Shown here one piece after another: positions 45,528 to 57,357 of a stretch of DNA of 64,000 nt. Below the pieces are notes generated by a model. It had not been told where the DNA came from and ran no database searches. It was given only the letters and a program-made list of their open reading frames with translations. This DNA is from Enoplolaimus lenunculus (Eukaryota > Nematoda > Enoplea > Enoplida > Thoracostomopsidae). The DNA lies in assembly GCA_030248215.1 (NCBI GenBank), contig JASANG010001664.1, forward strand, positions 62,001 to 126,000, read 5' to 3'. Position 1 is the stretch's first letter. Each line of letters begins with the position of its first letter. The position numbers and the translations under genes are program-made.

Positions 45528-48500
45528 ATGTTAAACGCGAAAGCGATGACATTTGCTTTTACTGTAATTGTTGCAATTTCTATAATTGCGGATTTAGCTA
45601 AAGCCCCGCCGCCCATTGAGAAAAGTACGTCAAGTTCGTCACAACGCCAAATTTTCATTTAGATAGGGAGGTGTTAAAAGACCATTTTGAGTCCCAATCA
45701 ATAGAAGTCCGTATCTCTAAATTTTAGTTTTCGAGTCCCAATCAATAGAAGCCCGTATCTCTAAATTAGTGCCGGTTAGTGCATAGAGTGTTTAAAAGTC
45801 TTAATTGAAACGGAAAAATTGTAAGGTTGGAGCGACCTTATCGTTTTGTCACAAACAAAATTTCTTACGGGTAAAATTGTACGATAGGGAACTTATATAT
45901 AATTTTATCATCGAAAAATTTTCCAATGGCAATAAATTGTAAGTTTTTTTCGCAAAAAAGTCTCTGAGAATGGAAAAAATTGTATTTTTTACAAAAAAAC
46001 TTTCTGCGAAGGGAAATTGTAGGTGGGAGCCTTATCATTTTATAACAGAAATTCTGATGGCGACAAGCATCCCTCCGCCACCCCCCTCTGGATTCGCCAG
46101 TGTTAGCCTATGATACTGCAGCAAAAAAACCGGTTTGGCTGTTTACATCGACCAGTCGGATTGAATCTGGCTTGCAGCAGCTGTGTTCGGCGCTGTTATG
46201 AATAGCCCTTGTTCTTTGACACAGCTCTAGTTATCATGAACACCAAATGGAATAACACTTAAAATATCTTTCTAGATATTATAAAAAAGGCTTGGATCAA
46301 CTCATACAGCGTCAAATTATGATCTCAGATGAAACAGAAAATATTGCGAGAAATGGAATTTAAACACGTGTATTTGTTTTTACTTTATTTTCAGAATGCA
46401 ACGATAACCAACAATTTGGTTCGTTTGTACCATGCGAAGAAGAAACGTGCCCTGGAATCGAACCTATAACAGTATGCGATACCGTCACTCATTGTCACTG
46501 TAAACCACGATTTATCCGGAACCGTTTGGGCCAATGTGTACATCCGGCGGACTGTGGTACGTTTTTTTTGTGAATTTCAAACCTTTTTTTGCATATTGTG
46601 GCTCATGTAAAGATCAGAGGCGGAACGTTTTCTGTGACACTAGAAAAGAGTAAGCTTAAGCTTAAGACTATTTTTTGCTTGGTTTAGGCTTAGGCTTAGG
46701 CTAAAGAATATGCTCATTCTTACGCTTAGGCTTAGACTTAAGATTCGGCTTAGGCTTAGGAATATGCTCATTCTTACGCTTAGGCTTAGGCTTAGGCTTA
46801 GGCTTAGGCTTAGGCGTAGGCTTTGGCTTAGGCTTAGGCATTAGACTTAGACTTAGACTTAGGAATATGCTTATAAGTAATACTGTTCCGCCCCTGTTTT
46901 TTTACATTAGTTCATATTGTTTACTCGAAACCGGGTAAAAATAAACTCTCACCAATTGTATTTATTTCGTAAAGCTAAAGCTTAAACCTGCATGCTTATA
47001 CCTGGCAGAGTGTAAAGTCAAATTAGAACAGTTTTCTAAATTTTATGATTAGGAATAGCGAAACGCTAATTTCTTTTCAGAACCGCAAGTAGAAAATTAT
47101 ATAAAACTATCGTATGACTTGGTAAAAAGTTTATAGTACGGTAGATGTACAGGGGCTGATCTTGAGACGGAGAACGGGGCTTTACGGAACTACACAAACT
47201 GAGTCAAATTCTACTCCGCCAGAGTCGAACGTGATACTCAGTGAGTCGAATTTGGCTTAGCCTATTTCGGAAAGAGTCAATTTGACTCACCATTTTTTGC
47301 AGTGTAGGTCCCAATTTTCCAAAATTTTAACTTTTACGAAACGAGAGAGTTTCGTTTGGGTTCTCGTTCGTTTCGCTCGCCAAGCTTATTTCAATTGTAA
47401 TGTTCGCACCGCCGTCAGAAATTTTTTATGCTAAAATCGTAACGTTGCTACCTCACAAATTTTCAACTTTCGTTTAGCTCGCTCACTCCGATCAGGAGGT
47501 CTATTCGCAGTGTATTTCGCGCACGGCGGCTCATGTAAAGATCAAGGGCGGAACGTTTTTCTGCGGGACTGCAATAGAGTAAGCTTAAGCTTTAGAATAA
47601 TTTTTTCCTTCGCTTAAGCTTAGGCTTAGGAAAATGTTCATTCTTACGCTTAGGCTTAGGCTTAGGCTTCGGATTAGAAACATGCTTATACTACTGTTCC
47701 ACGCCTGTTCTTTACATTGGCCGCTAAAGGCTAGTACGGCTTTACAATAGCAAAGTTACCTTGGGTCAAACACAGCTGCTGATCAAGAAATTTCCGATGA
47801 ATACTCTCAACATATAGTGGACAAAACTCACGAACGAATCGAGTGACATACCAAAACGTCATTTTAATGATAATTACCAAGACAAAATTGTCGGTTTAGT
47901 GTCGCTGTGACGGAAATTCCCATCTCCGGGTACTCTTAGATACACCGTTGTTTTGCGTTTCGCAACATTAACGTATAAACCATAGATTGACCAACAGTAA
48001 ATATTGGTTGAACTGAGACAAGAATCTCGTGAGCGAAGTGAGCGGGATGCCAGACGCATTGAGTGGGAAGATTAAACTGATTCGATTGGTGCTTGCCTAT
48101 TCAACAAAGGCATCATTCAATCCAACGACCAAAAAATTAGTCAAAAATAATACACACGAAACTGTTGACTTTGTTCTGCTCGCGGTGAAAACATATTGGG
48201 CTTTCAGTCAAATAACGTGTTCGTGATCAAAGCTAAACACAAAAAATAGTTTTATCGTTTTCAATCGACTTCCTAAGCCGAAGCCTATTAAGCATAAGCG
48301 TTGCTAAAATGTGTTCCTAAGCCTAATCATTCGATCCAACGACCAAAAAATTAGTCAAAAATAATACACACGAAACTGTTGACTTTGTTCTGCTCGCGGT
48401 GAAAACATATTGGGCTTTCAGTCAAACAACTTGTTCGTGATCAAAGCTAAACACAAAAAATAGTTTTATCGTTTTCAATCGACTTCCTAAGCCGAAGCCT

Positions 48501-51500
48501 ATTAAGCATAAGCGTTGCTAAAATGTGTTCCTAAGCCTAAGCTTAAGCAAAAGAAAATGTAGTCTAGAATCTAAACCTACTCTTTTATGGACCCACCAGA
48601 AACCTGGACGCGATGCGTTAAGAATGAATTTTGCAATTTTGCACAAAAAATTTTGCCTCTGTAAAAATATTGAGGATTTTGTAAAGTGAAGCTTTTTTCA
48701 AAAAAGCCAAACCAAACTTTTCAAAAAACGGTGTTTTACTGAAATAATCGAAAAAAATTAGTGGGCAAAATTTGTTGCCGAAATTCTGTTAATGCAGTTG
48801 GTTGTTTCTTATCAGAGTTCTTGCCATTAAATTTTACTTTTGAAAATGTGTCATTTGCTGTGAACCGGAATTAAAATTTAAAATTTTTTTTACAGAATCA
48901 GCTGGAACAAGCGAAAGCAAATCGTCTGAAAAAGCGTTGAAAAAAGATAAAAGTAGAATATCTGAAAATAAGGACAAAAGTTCAAAGTCGAACAAATCGA
49001 ACGAAGCAACAAATGAACAAACGAATGAAGAACAATTGACAGAAGAAACGAGTGGAAAAACTAGTGAAAAATCAAGTGGAAACTCGAGCGAGAAATCAAA
49101 AGAACGATCAAGTGGAAAATCAAGTGAAAAATCAACTGAAAACTCGAGTGAAAAATCAATTGGAAAATCAAGTGAAAAATCAACTGGAAACTCGACTGAA
49201 AAATCAATTGGAAAATCAAGTGAAAAATCAACTGGAAAATCAAGTGAAAAATCAACTGAAAACTCGAGTGAAAAATCAATTGGAAAATCAAGTGAAAAAT
49301 CAACTGGAAACTCGACTGAAAAATCAATTGGAAAATCAAGTGAAAAATCAACTGGAAAATCAATTGAAAAATCAAGTGAAAAATCAATTGGAAATTCAAG
49401 TGAAAAATCAACTGGAAAATCGAGTGAAAAATCAACTGGAAACTCGAGTGAAAAATCAGTTGGGAAATCAAGTGAAGAATCAACGAGAAACTCGAGTGAA
49501 AAATCAAGTGGAAAATCAAGTGAAAAATCAACTGGAAACTCGAGTGAAAAATCAATTGGGAAATCAAGTGGAAAATCAACTGGAAAATCAAGTGAAAAAT
49601 CATCTGGAAATTCGAGTGAAAAATCAATTGGAAAATCAAGTGAAAAATCAACTGGAAACTCGAGTGAAAAATCAATTGGGAAATCAAGTGAAAAATCAAC
49701 TGGAAAATCAACTGGAAAATCGAGTGAAAAATCAACTGGAAACTCGAGTGAAAAATCAGTTGGAAAATCAAGTGAAAAATCAACTGAAAACTCGAGTGAA
49801 AAATCAATTGGAAAATCCAGTGAAAAATCAACTGAAAACTCGAGTGAAAAATCAATTGGAAAATCAAGTGAAAAATCAACTGGAAACTCGACTGAAAAAT
49901 CAATTGGAAAATCAAGTGAAAAATCAACTGGAAACTCGACTGAAAAATCAATTGGAAAATCAAGTGAAAAATCAACTGGAAAATCAAGTGAAAAATCAAA
50001 CGAAGAATCAAGTGGAAACTCGAGTGAAAAATCAATTGCAAAATCAAGTGAAAAATCAACTGGAAACTCGCGTGAAAAATCAGTTGGGAAATCAAGTGAA
50101 AAATCACCTAGAAACTCGAGTGAAAAATCAATTGAAAAATCAAGTGAAAAATCAATTTTAAATTCAAGTGAAAAATCAACTGGAAAATCGAGTGAAAAAT
50201 CAACTGGAAACTCGAGTGAAAAATCAGTTGGAAAATCAAGTGAAAAATCAACTGGAAAATCAAGTGAAAAATCAAACGAAGAATCAAGTGGAAACTCGAG
50301 TGAAAAATCAATTGCAAAATCAAGTGAAAAATCAACTGGAAACTCGCGTGAAAAATCAGTTGGGAAATCAAGTGAAAAATCACCTAGAAACTCGAGTGAA
50401 AAATCAATTGAAAAATCAAGTGAAAAATCAATTTTAAATTCAAGTGAAAAATCAACTGGAAAATCGAGTGAAAAATCAACTGGAAACTCGAGTGAAAAAT
50501 CAGTTGGGAAATCAAGTGAAGAATCAACGAGAAACTCGAGTGAAAAATCAAGTGGAAAATCAAGTGAAAAATCAACTGGAAACTCGAGTGAAAAATCAAT
50601 TGGGAAATCAAGTGGAAAATCAACTGGAAAATCAAGTGAAAAATCAACTGGAAAATCGAGTGAAAAATCAACTGGAAACTCGAGTGAAAAATCAGTTGGA
50701 AAATCAAGTGAAAAATCAACTGAAAACTCGAGTGAAAAATCAATTGGAAAATCAAGTGAAAAATCAACTGGAAACTCGACTGAAAAATCAATTGGAAAAT
50801 CAAGTGAAAAATCAACTGGAAACTCGACTGAAAAATCAATTGGAAAATCAAGTGAAAAATCAACTGGAAAATCAAGTGAAAAATCAAACGAAGAATCAAG
50901 TGGAAACTCGAGTGAAAAATCAATTGCAAAATCAAGTGAAAAATCAACTGGAAACTCGCGTGAAAAATCAGTTGGGAAATCAAGTGAAAAATCAACTGGA
51001 AAATCAAGTGAAAAATCATCTGAAAAATCCACAAAATCCAACAAATGCTTAAGCAGCGAAAGTGAAGATACGAATCCAGTACATCCTACAGAAAAGGAAT
51101 TAACAAAGCACGAAAAACACGAACGAAACCGGTGCAAAAGCGACGAACCAATACACGCTGATCAGAAGAAACAGCCTCATTCTGGACAAACCGATCCGAC
51201 AAAACCACCAACGGCAACAACGACTGATTCAAATAATTCAGGTACACTTAACTAAGAAACTTCAAAACGTCATCATTATATGAATAAATATGTTAGCAGA
51301 GCCTAAATTGAAAGACGCAATGTATACCTGTACAATCCTACTTATCCCTCTGAACCAGTTCCGTTTGTCAAAGGTTTAAAGTTCAATTTTCTTGCTCAAG
51401 CCGTATTCACATGTGCCAGGTTTTGCAGCAAAAACTGGCACACGCAATTTGCACGCGCACGTTTGGTCACAAAGCAGCTTAGAAGTTCTTGCAGCTGCGC

Positions 51501-53368
51501 AATTATTCACTGGAATTCATGCTATTTAATTTACGTCGCACCTGTGAACACAGCTGCTTGTCGGTTGGATTTCTTGTATCTGCAGTTTGATTGGTCAATA
51601 GGAATGTTCCTTTGAAAATACTTGCGTGCAGCTGCACTGTAAATTCCAATGAGTTGATTAATCAATTCAGCTAGCGAGTTGGTTATTTCTGAATTAATAT
51701 CAGTAAAGATTAAATCACCCTGAGTTGATCTGATTCTCACTCTGAGTTGAGTTGACACTGGGTGAGTAAATTAATTAACTCAGAATGAATTGAATCAACT
51801 CAATTTTCTGAGTTCTGAAAGTCCTAACTCAGACTGAGTGATTCAACTCCTTCTGAGTTGAAATCAACTCACTGAAATTTACAGTGTGTAGGTACTTCGT
51901 GCAAGTTGATGCTGTGAGTTCTTGCTGCAAAAATTTGCACTTGTGAATGGGGCTTAAAAAAGTTTTTCTTTTTCAATATGTACTTTACGTTTAAAATTTA
52001 GCCCAACCACCACAGTAAGGTGAGCTGGCTACCCGCTTGCTCATATGTTTTAAAAACCAAAAAACGTCGACTATGAGCCGATTAGTTTAAGTTTAATTTT
52101 AAAGAAAAATCCCAATTCGCATTTAGAACTGAAAACGAATTTGTCGGACAAATGTATGGTTAATAGGTGAAACGTGTGTATACGCACGCCTGTCAATCCA
52201 GTTAAGAACCGGAACTTCAGACCTTTTAGCTATTGGCAGCTACACTGTAAATTCCAATGAGTTGATTAATCAATTCACAGCTAGCGAGTTGGTTATTTAT
52301 GAATTAATATCAGTAAACATTAACTCAGCAAGAGTTAAGTTGATTCTTACTCTGAGTTTAGTTGACTGTGGGTGAGTTGATTAATTAACTCAGAATGAAT
52401 TGAATCAACTCAAAATTCTGAATTCTGATAGTCCTAACCCACACTGAGTGATTCAAATCAACTCACTGAAAGTTACATTGTACAAAACCAGGCTTACTGT
52501 GGAGCGGGGATTGAACTCGCGGCTTAAGATTCTGAGCCAATCGCTCTGCTACCACGCCACACAGCCAGTCTCTCCAACTTACTTTAGCATACTATACAAT
52601 GTGTATTGCCTATATTGCATTACACCAGGACAATCATGTCTCACATGCTTACAACGCCAATTCAATTTTAATTTCAGTCGAAAAGTCAGAAACAGCGTTT
52701 GATGCATGCGCTTCAGCGGACGCATGTTCACACGAAGAAAGCTGTGAATCACATTTAAAGTCTTCGCCAATTGGCTTCTTTTTCGGCTATTGCATCCCAA
52801 CCTGTCAGTCTGATAGTGATTGTCCAGCTAACATAAAGTGTCACGAGTAATTTGTTTGCTTTTGCAAATTCAAAGCTTGATAAGAATCAGTGGGATCACC
52901 CCCCCCCCAAATATTTTGAGTCGTTTTTCGTGATGAAGATCCGCCCCTTAAAAACATTTATGCGTTTTTCCTCATCGTTTTCAAGTACTCCAATGTTTAC
53001 TGTCGTTGTTAATAAATCTTTTCAATGATTTTGTTTAAACGAAACGATAAATCATCGCAATTAGCTGTAACGATGCCCAAAATACGTATGGTTGATGACA
53101 AATCTGTATTGTTAATGTTTGTTTTGGCAGAAATCAATGCAGTTGTTTGTCGACAACAAGCGAATGTCAAATTGACGCTGACTGCTGTTCGGGTGTTTGT
53201 TCTGACGATTATTTGTGTGATCCAAAACCGATCCAATCAAAGTGCAGTTACGATATCGAATGTGATCATGTTGTTGCTGTTGCTGTTGCAGCGTCAACCA
53301 ATGAGCATCCGAAAGAATTTTTTGGTGAACTCAAGTGTATCCGAGGAAAATGTCGGAAACCGCATTAA
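45528..53368 (+). CDS. Secreted TIL-domain protein with about 80 Ser/Lys/Glu octapeptides, 5 exons
   Basis: Exons: 45528-45624, 46395-46556, 48896-51241, 52678-52846, 53131-53368. Phases 1, 1, 1 and 2 all match; 1003 aa. Exon 1 is a signal peptide (hydrophobic TFAFTVIVAISIIADLAKA). Exon 2 is a TIL-type cysteine module of eight Cys: CNDNQQF...PCEEETCPG...VCD...HCHCKPRF...GQCV...DC. TIL domains are often secreted protease inhibitors, but function is not shown here. Exon 3 encodes tandem octapeptides of the form KSTGNSSE, KSIGKSSE. Nearly every unit has Ser-x-Glu, the motif of the Golgi secretory kinase FAM20C, so heavy phosphorylation is a reasonable inference. Exons 4 and 5 give a Cys-rich tail with FGYCIP, CQIDADCCSGVC and CSYDIEC, shared with the gene at 60472. 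Introns carry C3, B and SINE insertions. Confidence 0.85.
46600..46912. mobile_element. Family C3 element with perfect 8-bp duplication
   Basis: The target duplication CATATTGT is exact. Left GGCTCATGTAAAGATCAG, right CTGTTCCGCCCCTG. It has three TTAGGC blocks separated by AATATGCTCATTCTTACGC. It lies in intron 2 of the TIL gene. Confidence 0.88.
47180..47304. mobile_element. Family A MITE, left half lost
   Basis: Starts at GGAACTACACAAACTGAG in the interior and ends with a clean CCATTTTTTGCAGTG plus TA. Confidence 0.65.
47528..47722. mobile_element. Family C3 element in TIL gene intron 2
   Basis: Left GGCTCATGTAAAGATCAAGG, right CGCCTGTTCTTTACATTGG. Short TTAGGC array. Confidence 0.8.
48114..48541. 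repeat. 214-bp tandem duplication carrying a family C1 piece
   Basis: The stretch starting CATTCAATCCAACGACC (48114) is repeated at 48328 with only a few differences and includes CTAAGCCGAAGCC. The second copy runs on into a C1 right part (to about 48612, AGAAACCTGGACGCGATGCG). The near-identity points to a recent event. It lies in intron 2 of the TIL gene. Confidence 0.8.
49070..51025 (+). repeat. 24-bp coding minisatellite in exon 3 of the TIL gene
   Basis: The unit is 24 bp, AAATCAACTGGAAACTCGAG plus GTGA-type, encoding one octapeptide. Pairs of units alternate (TGN then IGK types), giving a 48-bp period. Larger blocks are also duplicated: about 49975-50220 recurs at about 50250-50500, and part again at 50865-50990. 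Because the unit is a multiple of three with no stop words, several other frames are open too. Confidence 0.95.
51635..51886. mobile_element. Family B MITE in TIL gene intron 3
   Basis: Left CACTGTAAATTCCAATGAG, right CACTGAAATTTACAGTG. Confidence 0.85.
52243..52480. mobile_element. Family B MITE in TIL gene intron 3
   Basis: Left CACTGTAAATTCCAATGAG preceded by TA. The right tip, GAAAGTTACATTG, is worn and followed by TA. Confidence 0.82.
52490..52652 (-). mobile_element. tRNA-derived SINE, single copy
   Basis: On the minus strand, a tRNA-like head (TGGCGTGGTAGCAGAG, then GAGTTCAATCCCCGC) is followed downstream on plus by GCATTACACCAGGACAATC and TCTCACATGCTTAC, the body of the 14-kb SINE array. 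It ends 25 bp before exon 4 of the TIL gene. Confidence 0.6.
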
Positions 53369-53411
53369 AAATTTGAGAATATAATTCATAATCAAATTGC
53401 GAAATTCAATG

Positions 53412-53653
53412 GGCTCATGTTACTTTTAGTGGCATCCTGGTTTCTGGTTGGTCTGTAAAAGAGTAAATTTTACATTTTTTTGTTTAAGCTTAGGCTTAGG
53501 CTTAGGCTTAGATTTTTAGAAACACACTTTTCAACGTTTAGGCTTAGGCTGAGGCTTAGATTTTTAGGAACACACTTTTAACGCTTAGGCTTAGGCTGAG
53601 GCTTAGGAATACACGCTTAATCTTCTGTTACGCCCTTAAAAGTAACATTGGCC
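53412..53653. mobile_element. Family C1 element just past the TIL gene stop
   Basis: Left GGCTCATGTTACTTTTAG, right CTTAAAAGTAACATTGGCC. The 8-bp flanks ATTCAATG and ATTTTATG match at six positions. It starts 43 bp after the stop codon, so it may contribute to the 3' UTR. Confidence 0.82.
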
Positions 53654-53717
53654 ATTTTATGAATGAAAAACTATAAAAAATGTTTGAACGGAATTTATTT
53701 TAATATACAATGTTTAC

Positions 53718-53876
53718 ACGGTCCATGTTACATTTAAGGGGCGTCCAGGTTTCTGATGGGCCTATAAAAGAGTAGGTTTCGATTCTAGATTACATTTTTT
53801 TGCTTAAGCTTAGGCTTAGGCTTAGGCTTAGGAATACACTTAATCTACTGTTACGCCCCTTAAAGTAACATTGGTC
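53718..53876. mobile_element. Family C1 element with 8-bp duplication
   Basis: ATGTTTAC flanks both sides exactly if two extra bases (AC) are counted in the left tip. Compact, with only four or five hexamers. Confidence 0.8.
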
Positions 53877-54109
53877 ATGTTTACGATTGAAAATTTTGGT
53901 TTTGATATATATTTTTTGCTAAGCATCGATCAGCGATGAATAAACAATTTCAAACGCTATCACAAGCTTCCGTTACGCGAGTTATTTATAGCTGAAAAAC
54001 TAATTTATTATAAGCAAAACAATTGCGATATATTAATTGTATGAAAACGACTATCAACATTTAGTAATTGATCTTATATAACAAGTGAGCTGCAACAGCT
54101 ACTCACAGG

Positions 54110-54281
54110 CAGTGGCGGATCCAGGATCTCAAAATGGGGGGGGCAAAATTTCACAGGTAATAAACTTATTTTTGACCCACACACAAACCGCGAACTATTG
54201 TCACAAAATTGCTATATAACTTTTGTCGAGATGCTGTTGGGGGGCACGGCCGGAGTGCCCCCTCCCATGGATCCGTCATTG
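54110..54281. mobile_element. hAT-type MITE with perfect 8-bp duplication
   Basis: The ends CAGTGGCGGATCCAGG and CCATGGATCCGTCATTG are inverted, and CTCACAGG is repeated exactly on both sides. CAGTG-type ends with an 8-bp duplication are typical of hAT. Confidence 0.85.
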
Positions 54282-54289
54282 CTCACAGG

Positions 54290-54560
54290 TACATGATGCC
54301 AAGGTCAGACAACCCATACGCGCCCGACCTCACAGACATGACGACTCTGCGCGACAGCCACAATCTTTACATGCACTGCCAGCTCTTCGTGCCTAAGGAT
54401 CACGTCTCAATAGCCACAGATGCCGAACCTGGGGTACACATGCAAGAACACATGGTACAGTATGTGACTACGAAGTTGGACGTGAGCACACGCACAGCCC
54501 TGTCTTGCCCCCGACTTAAAATGTTTTACGCGATCCGATCTTGATCGTACCCTCTGCTGA
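54290..54560 (+). other. GC-rich open segment of unknown origin
   Basis: A plus-strand frame of about 84 codons (YMMPRSDNPYAPDLTDM to KMFYAIRS) has markedly higher GC than its surroundings, especially at third positions. The hAT MITE inserted at its left edge. I recognise no family. It could be an exon, a pseudogene piece or foreign DNA. Confidence 0.3.
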
Positions 54561-54596
54561 GAACGGGACGAAGGAAACGGCGTATATAACCGTTCA

Positions 54597-55093
54597 GGCC
54601 CAGGTTACTTTAAAGGGCGTCCAGGTTTCTGATGGGTCCATAAACGGGCCCATGTTACTTTAAGGGGCGTCCAGGTTTCTGATGGGTCCATAAACGAGTC
54701 CCATTCAGGCCCATGTTACTTTAAGGGGCGTCCAGGTTTCTGATGGGTCCATAAACGAGTCCCATTCAGGCCCATGTTACTTTAAGGGGCGTCCAGGTTT
54801 TTGATGGGTCCATAAACGAGTCCCATTCAGGTCCATAAACGAGTCCCATTCAGGCCTATGTTACTTTAGGGGGAGTCCAGGTTTCTGATGGGTCCATAAA
54901 CGAGTCCCATTCAGGCTCATGTTACTTTAAGGCGCGTCCAGGTTTCTGATGGCTCCATAAAAGAATAGATTTAGATTCTACATTACATTTTTTTGCTTAG
55001 GCTTAGGCTTTGGCTTAGGAACACATTTGTGCAACGCTTAGGCTTAGGCTTAGGAATACGCTTAATTTCCGGTTGAGCCCCTTAACATTGGCC
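54597..55093. mobile_element. Family C1 element whose left end is tandemly amplified
   Basis: About six copies of a roughly 61-bp unit (GGCCCATGTTACTTTAAGG ... CATAAACGAGTCCCATTCA) run to about 54940. They are followed by one normal C1 body with TTAGGC arrays and the right end CCTTAACATTGGCC. Confidence 0.85.
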
Positions 55094-55369
55094 AGTATTC
55101 AATTAGAATATCTCCTAATTATGTATAAATGCCACATACAAGCTGCCTTTTGTGAAATATCAGTGTTCAGTATGTTCGATGCGTTAATCATGGGTAAACA
55201 AACACCCATAACCATAATTGGGAAACAGGTATCCCCAGATTTGGGACTGCGTAATCCTGCAGCCAGATAATTTTACCAGTGGGTGTCAACGTTTTTTTAT
55301 TTTGGTAGTATAAACTGCGTTTGAGCACTCGGTTTATGCCACCGTTATTTGTTTGGAAAGTTAGTTTAA

Positions 55370-55632
55370 CCCTTTCTCACATGAATATTTTCTATTTCCC
55401 CTGAGACCTACTTTTATGCTAGAATTCGAATTGCAGTGATTGGAGTGGGAGGCGTATACCATCACCACTGAGCTATAGGAGCTTGACGCTCGAGCCCGAG
55501 GGGGCTCTCACGTCTTGTGGTGATTTAGTACTATGTATACGTGTTGCAATTGTTAAACACGGCGCGATATACATTATTTAACGTATATATACTGCGCTTA
55601 GTTGCCTATAGGCAACTCAATATGAGAAGGGG
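55370..55632. mobile_element. piggyBac-type MITE carrying a tRNA-like module, copy 2
   Basis: TTAA on both sides, ends CCCTTTCTCACATG and TATGAGAAGGGG-type. It is about 90 percent like the copy at 27924, including the A box (TAGCTCAGTGG) and a slightly worn B box. A more diverged right part is at 56545-56705. Confidence 0.78.
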
Positions 55633-55675
55633 TTAAATCTTAAGCTGGTACATTTGTCATTCATTGTGGTTTTTT

Positions 55676-55888
55676 GTCCATGTAAAAATCAGAGGCGGAA
55701 CGTTTTTTGTGGGGCTAGAATAGAGTACCTAAGCTTAATGTTTAGACTAATTTTTTGCCTGGCTTTAGGCTTTAGGCTTAGGCTTAGGAATACGTCCATT
55801 CTTACGCTTAGGCTTTATGCTTTAGGCTTAGGCTTAGGATAAGGAATATGCGTATAATACTGTTCCGCCCCTGTTCTTTACATTGGCC
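55676..55888. mobile_element. Family C3 element
   Basis: Left GTCCATGTAAAAATCAGAGG, right CCGCCCCTGTTCTTTACATT. The interior mixes TTAGGC and TTTAGGC units. Confidence 0.78.
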
Positions 55889-57161
55889 GACTTTACGCTA
55901 GGTTTTGATTGGATAGCGAATCAATTACATAATGTGATTGGCTGATCTTAGACTTATTGGCTTTAGGCAAGGCTTTGATTGGCTAAACTTAATGTATAAA
56001 CTAGGTTTAGATTTGAGTTTTGCTTATATAAGCCAAGGTTTAATTTTGTGCAGAAGTTTAATCGATAAATAACTTACGCCTAAGACAGAAATTAGGTTAT
56101 TGTGATGATTAGGTTTAAGCTCCAGTATTACGTTGGGCTACTGACCAGTAGAAGGCTAAACACTTATGTTAGGTTTGGTCTTATAATGTGCTGAAGGGTC
56201 GATATTTCAAAAATTAGTGCATAAATTAATTGTTAATGCAGTTCCAACAACTTTCGAAGCCTAAATTGAGAAAAAAAGCGAATTTTACGAAATGTAAACC
56301 TGGTTAACGAGCCAGTGTGCAGTTATAACGCAACCAGCAGTGAAATTTTATTAAAAATTAATTTCAGATAAATTAAATTATTTTTAAAAATTTGAAAACT
56401 TTCCTCATCTACGAGACCAATGCAACTTGTAAAGTAAACTGCAGCAAGCCAAATGTATGTTTTTCACAGCGTTCCAACTGGAATTTAAATTAATAGTTGG
56501 AATCGAAATTAGACTCGGAATTCGTATTTGTTGTTAAAGTGTTCGGATAGTCCACACAATCCCACCGCTGAACTATGGGATCTTTTACGGTCAAGTCCAA
56601 TGAAACTCTCACGTCTTGTGGAGATTTTGCACTGTGCATAGAGTTGGTAAACTCTGCTAACATATTATTTGTCTATAGTTGCTCATACTCTGTGAGTGAC
56701 AGGGTTAATTTGAGAACAAACAAATGATGAAATTGAAAAATATAATTTGATGTGTTCTTTTGGATGTATTTCTTAATATAAATGTTAACGTTCAACCCAC
56801 TCCCGCTATAGATCAAACATTTCTGGCCGCCACACTGCCCTGAAACTAGAAATAACCAATAGGGAGCGTAGCACGAGTATTGCTGCAGCAACGAAACTGG
56901 TTGCATACCATGTGTTCTGTAGCCAAACAGATAAAAACTAAAAAATATCGCGAACATCTTGTATCTGCCGCTTTTCCCGAGTCTTAGTATGGGCCTAATA
57001 CCGTTCTCTTAGTTTGGCATTTGTTCTATAAAAATTTCATTTCCATTTCGTATGTCTGCTTAAAAATACCGCAAGCTAAATTTGAAACTTTAGTTCAAAA
57101 TTTTTATTTTATGCTACATTCATTGTTTGGTCTGCATGTGTAAGAACGTAACAAAAACTTA
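55889..57161. other. Unassigned AT-rich DNA
   Basis: It contains an eroded third copy of the tRNA-bearing piggyBac-type MITE (56545-56705). There is no gene with supportable exon structure. Confidence 0.35.
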
Positions 57162-57357
57162 GGCCCATGTATAGAACAGGGTCGGATCGTTTTTCGGAGC
57201 GGCTATAATAGAGTTAGTTTAAGCTTTAGACTAGCTTTTTTTGCTTAGGCTTAGGCTTAGGATTAAGCCTCAGGCTTACGCTTAGGCTTTGGTTCTAGAC
57301 ATTAGGCTTAAAGAATATGCTTATACTAGTGTTCCGGCCCTGTTCTATACGTGGGCC
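57162..57357. mobile_element. Family C2 element
   Basis: GGCCCATGTATAGAACAGGG left and CCCTGTTCTATACGTGGGCC right. It has a few hexamers in mixed forms. Confidence 0.82.

Noticed and set aside
49052-50161. KNQLENQVKNQLE-type frame on plus and the HLIFQLIFH-type frames on minus
   Set aside because: These are other frames of the same minisatellite and have no splice continuity with flanking exons.
48834-51137. 767-codon antisense open frame of FSLDFPVD-type repeats
   Set aside because: It is the complement of the 24-bp coding minisatellite. The unit is a multiple of three with no stop words on either strand. The sense frame has matching splice phases and sensible neighbouring exons.
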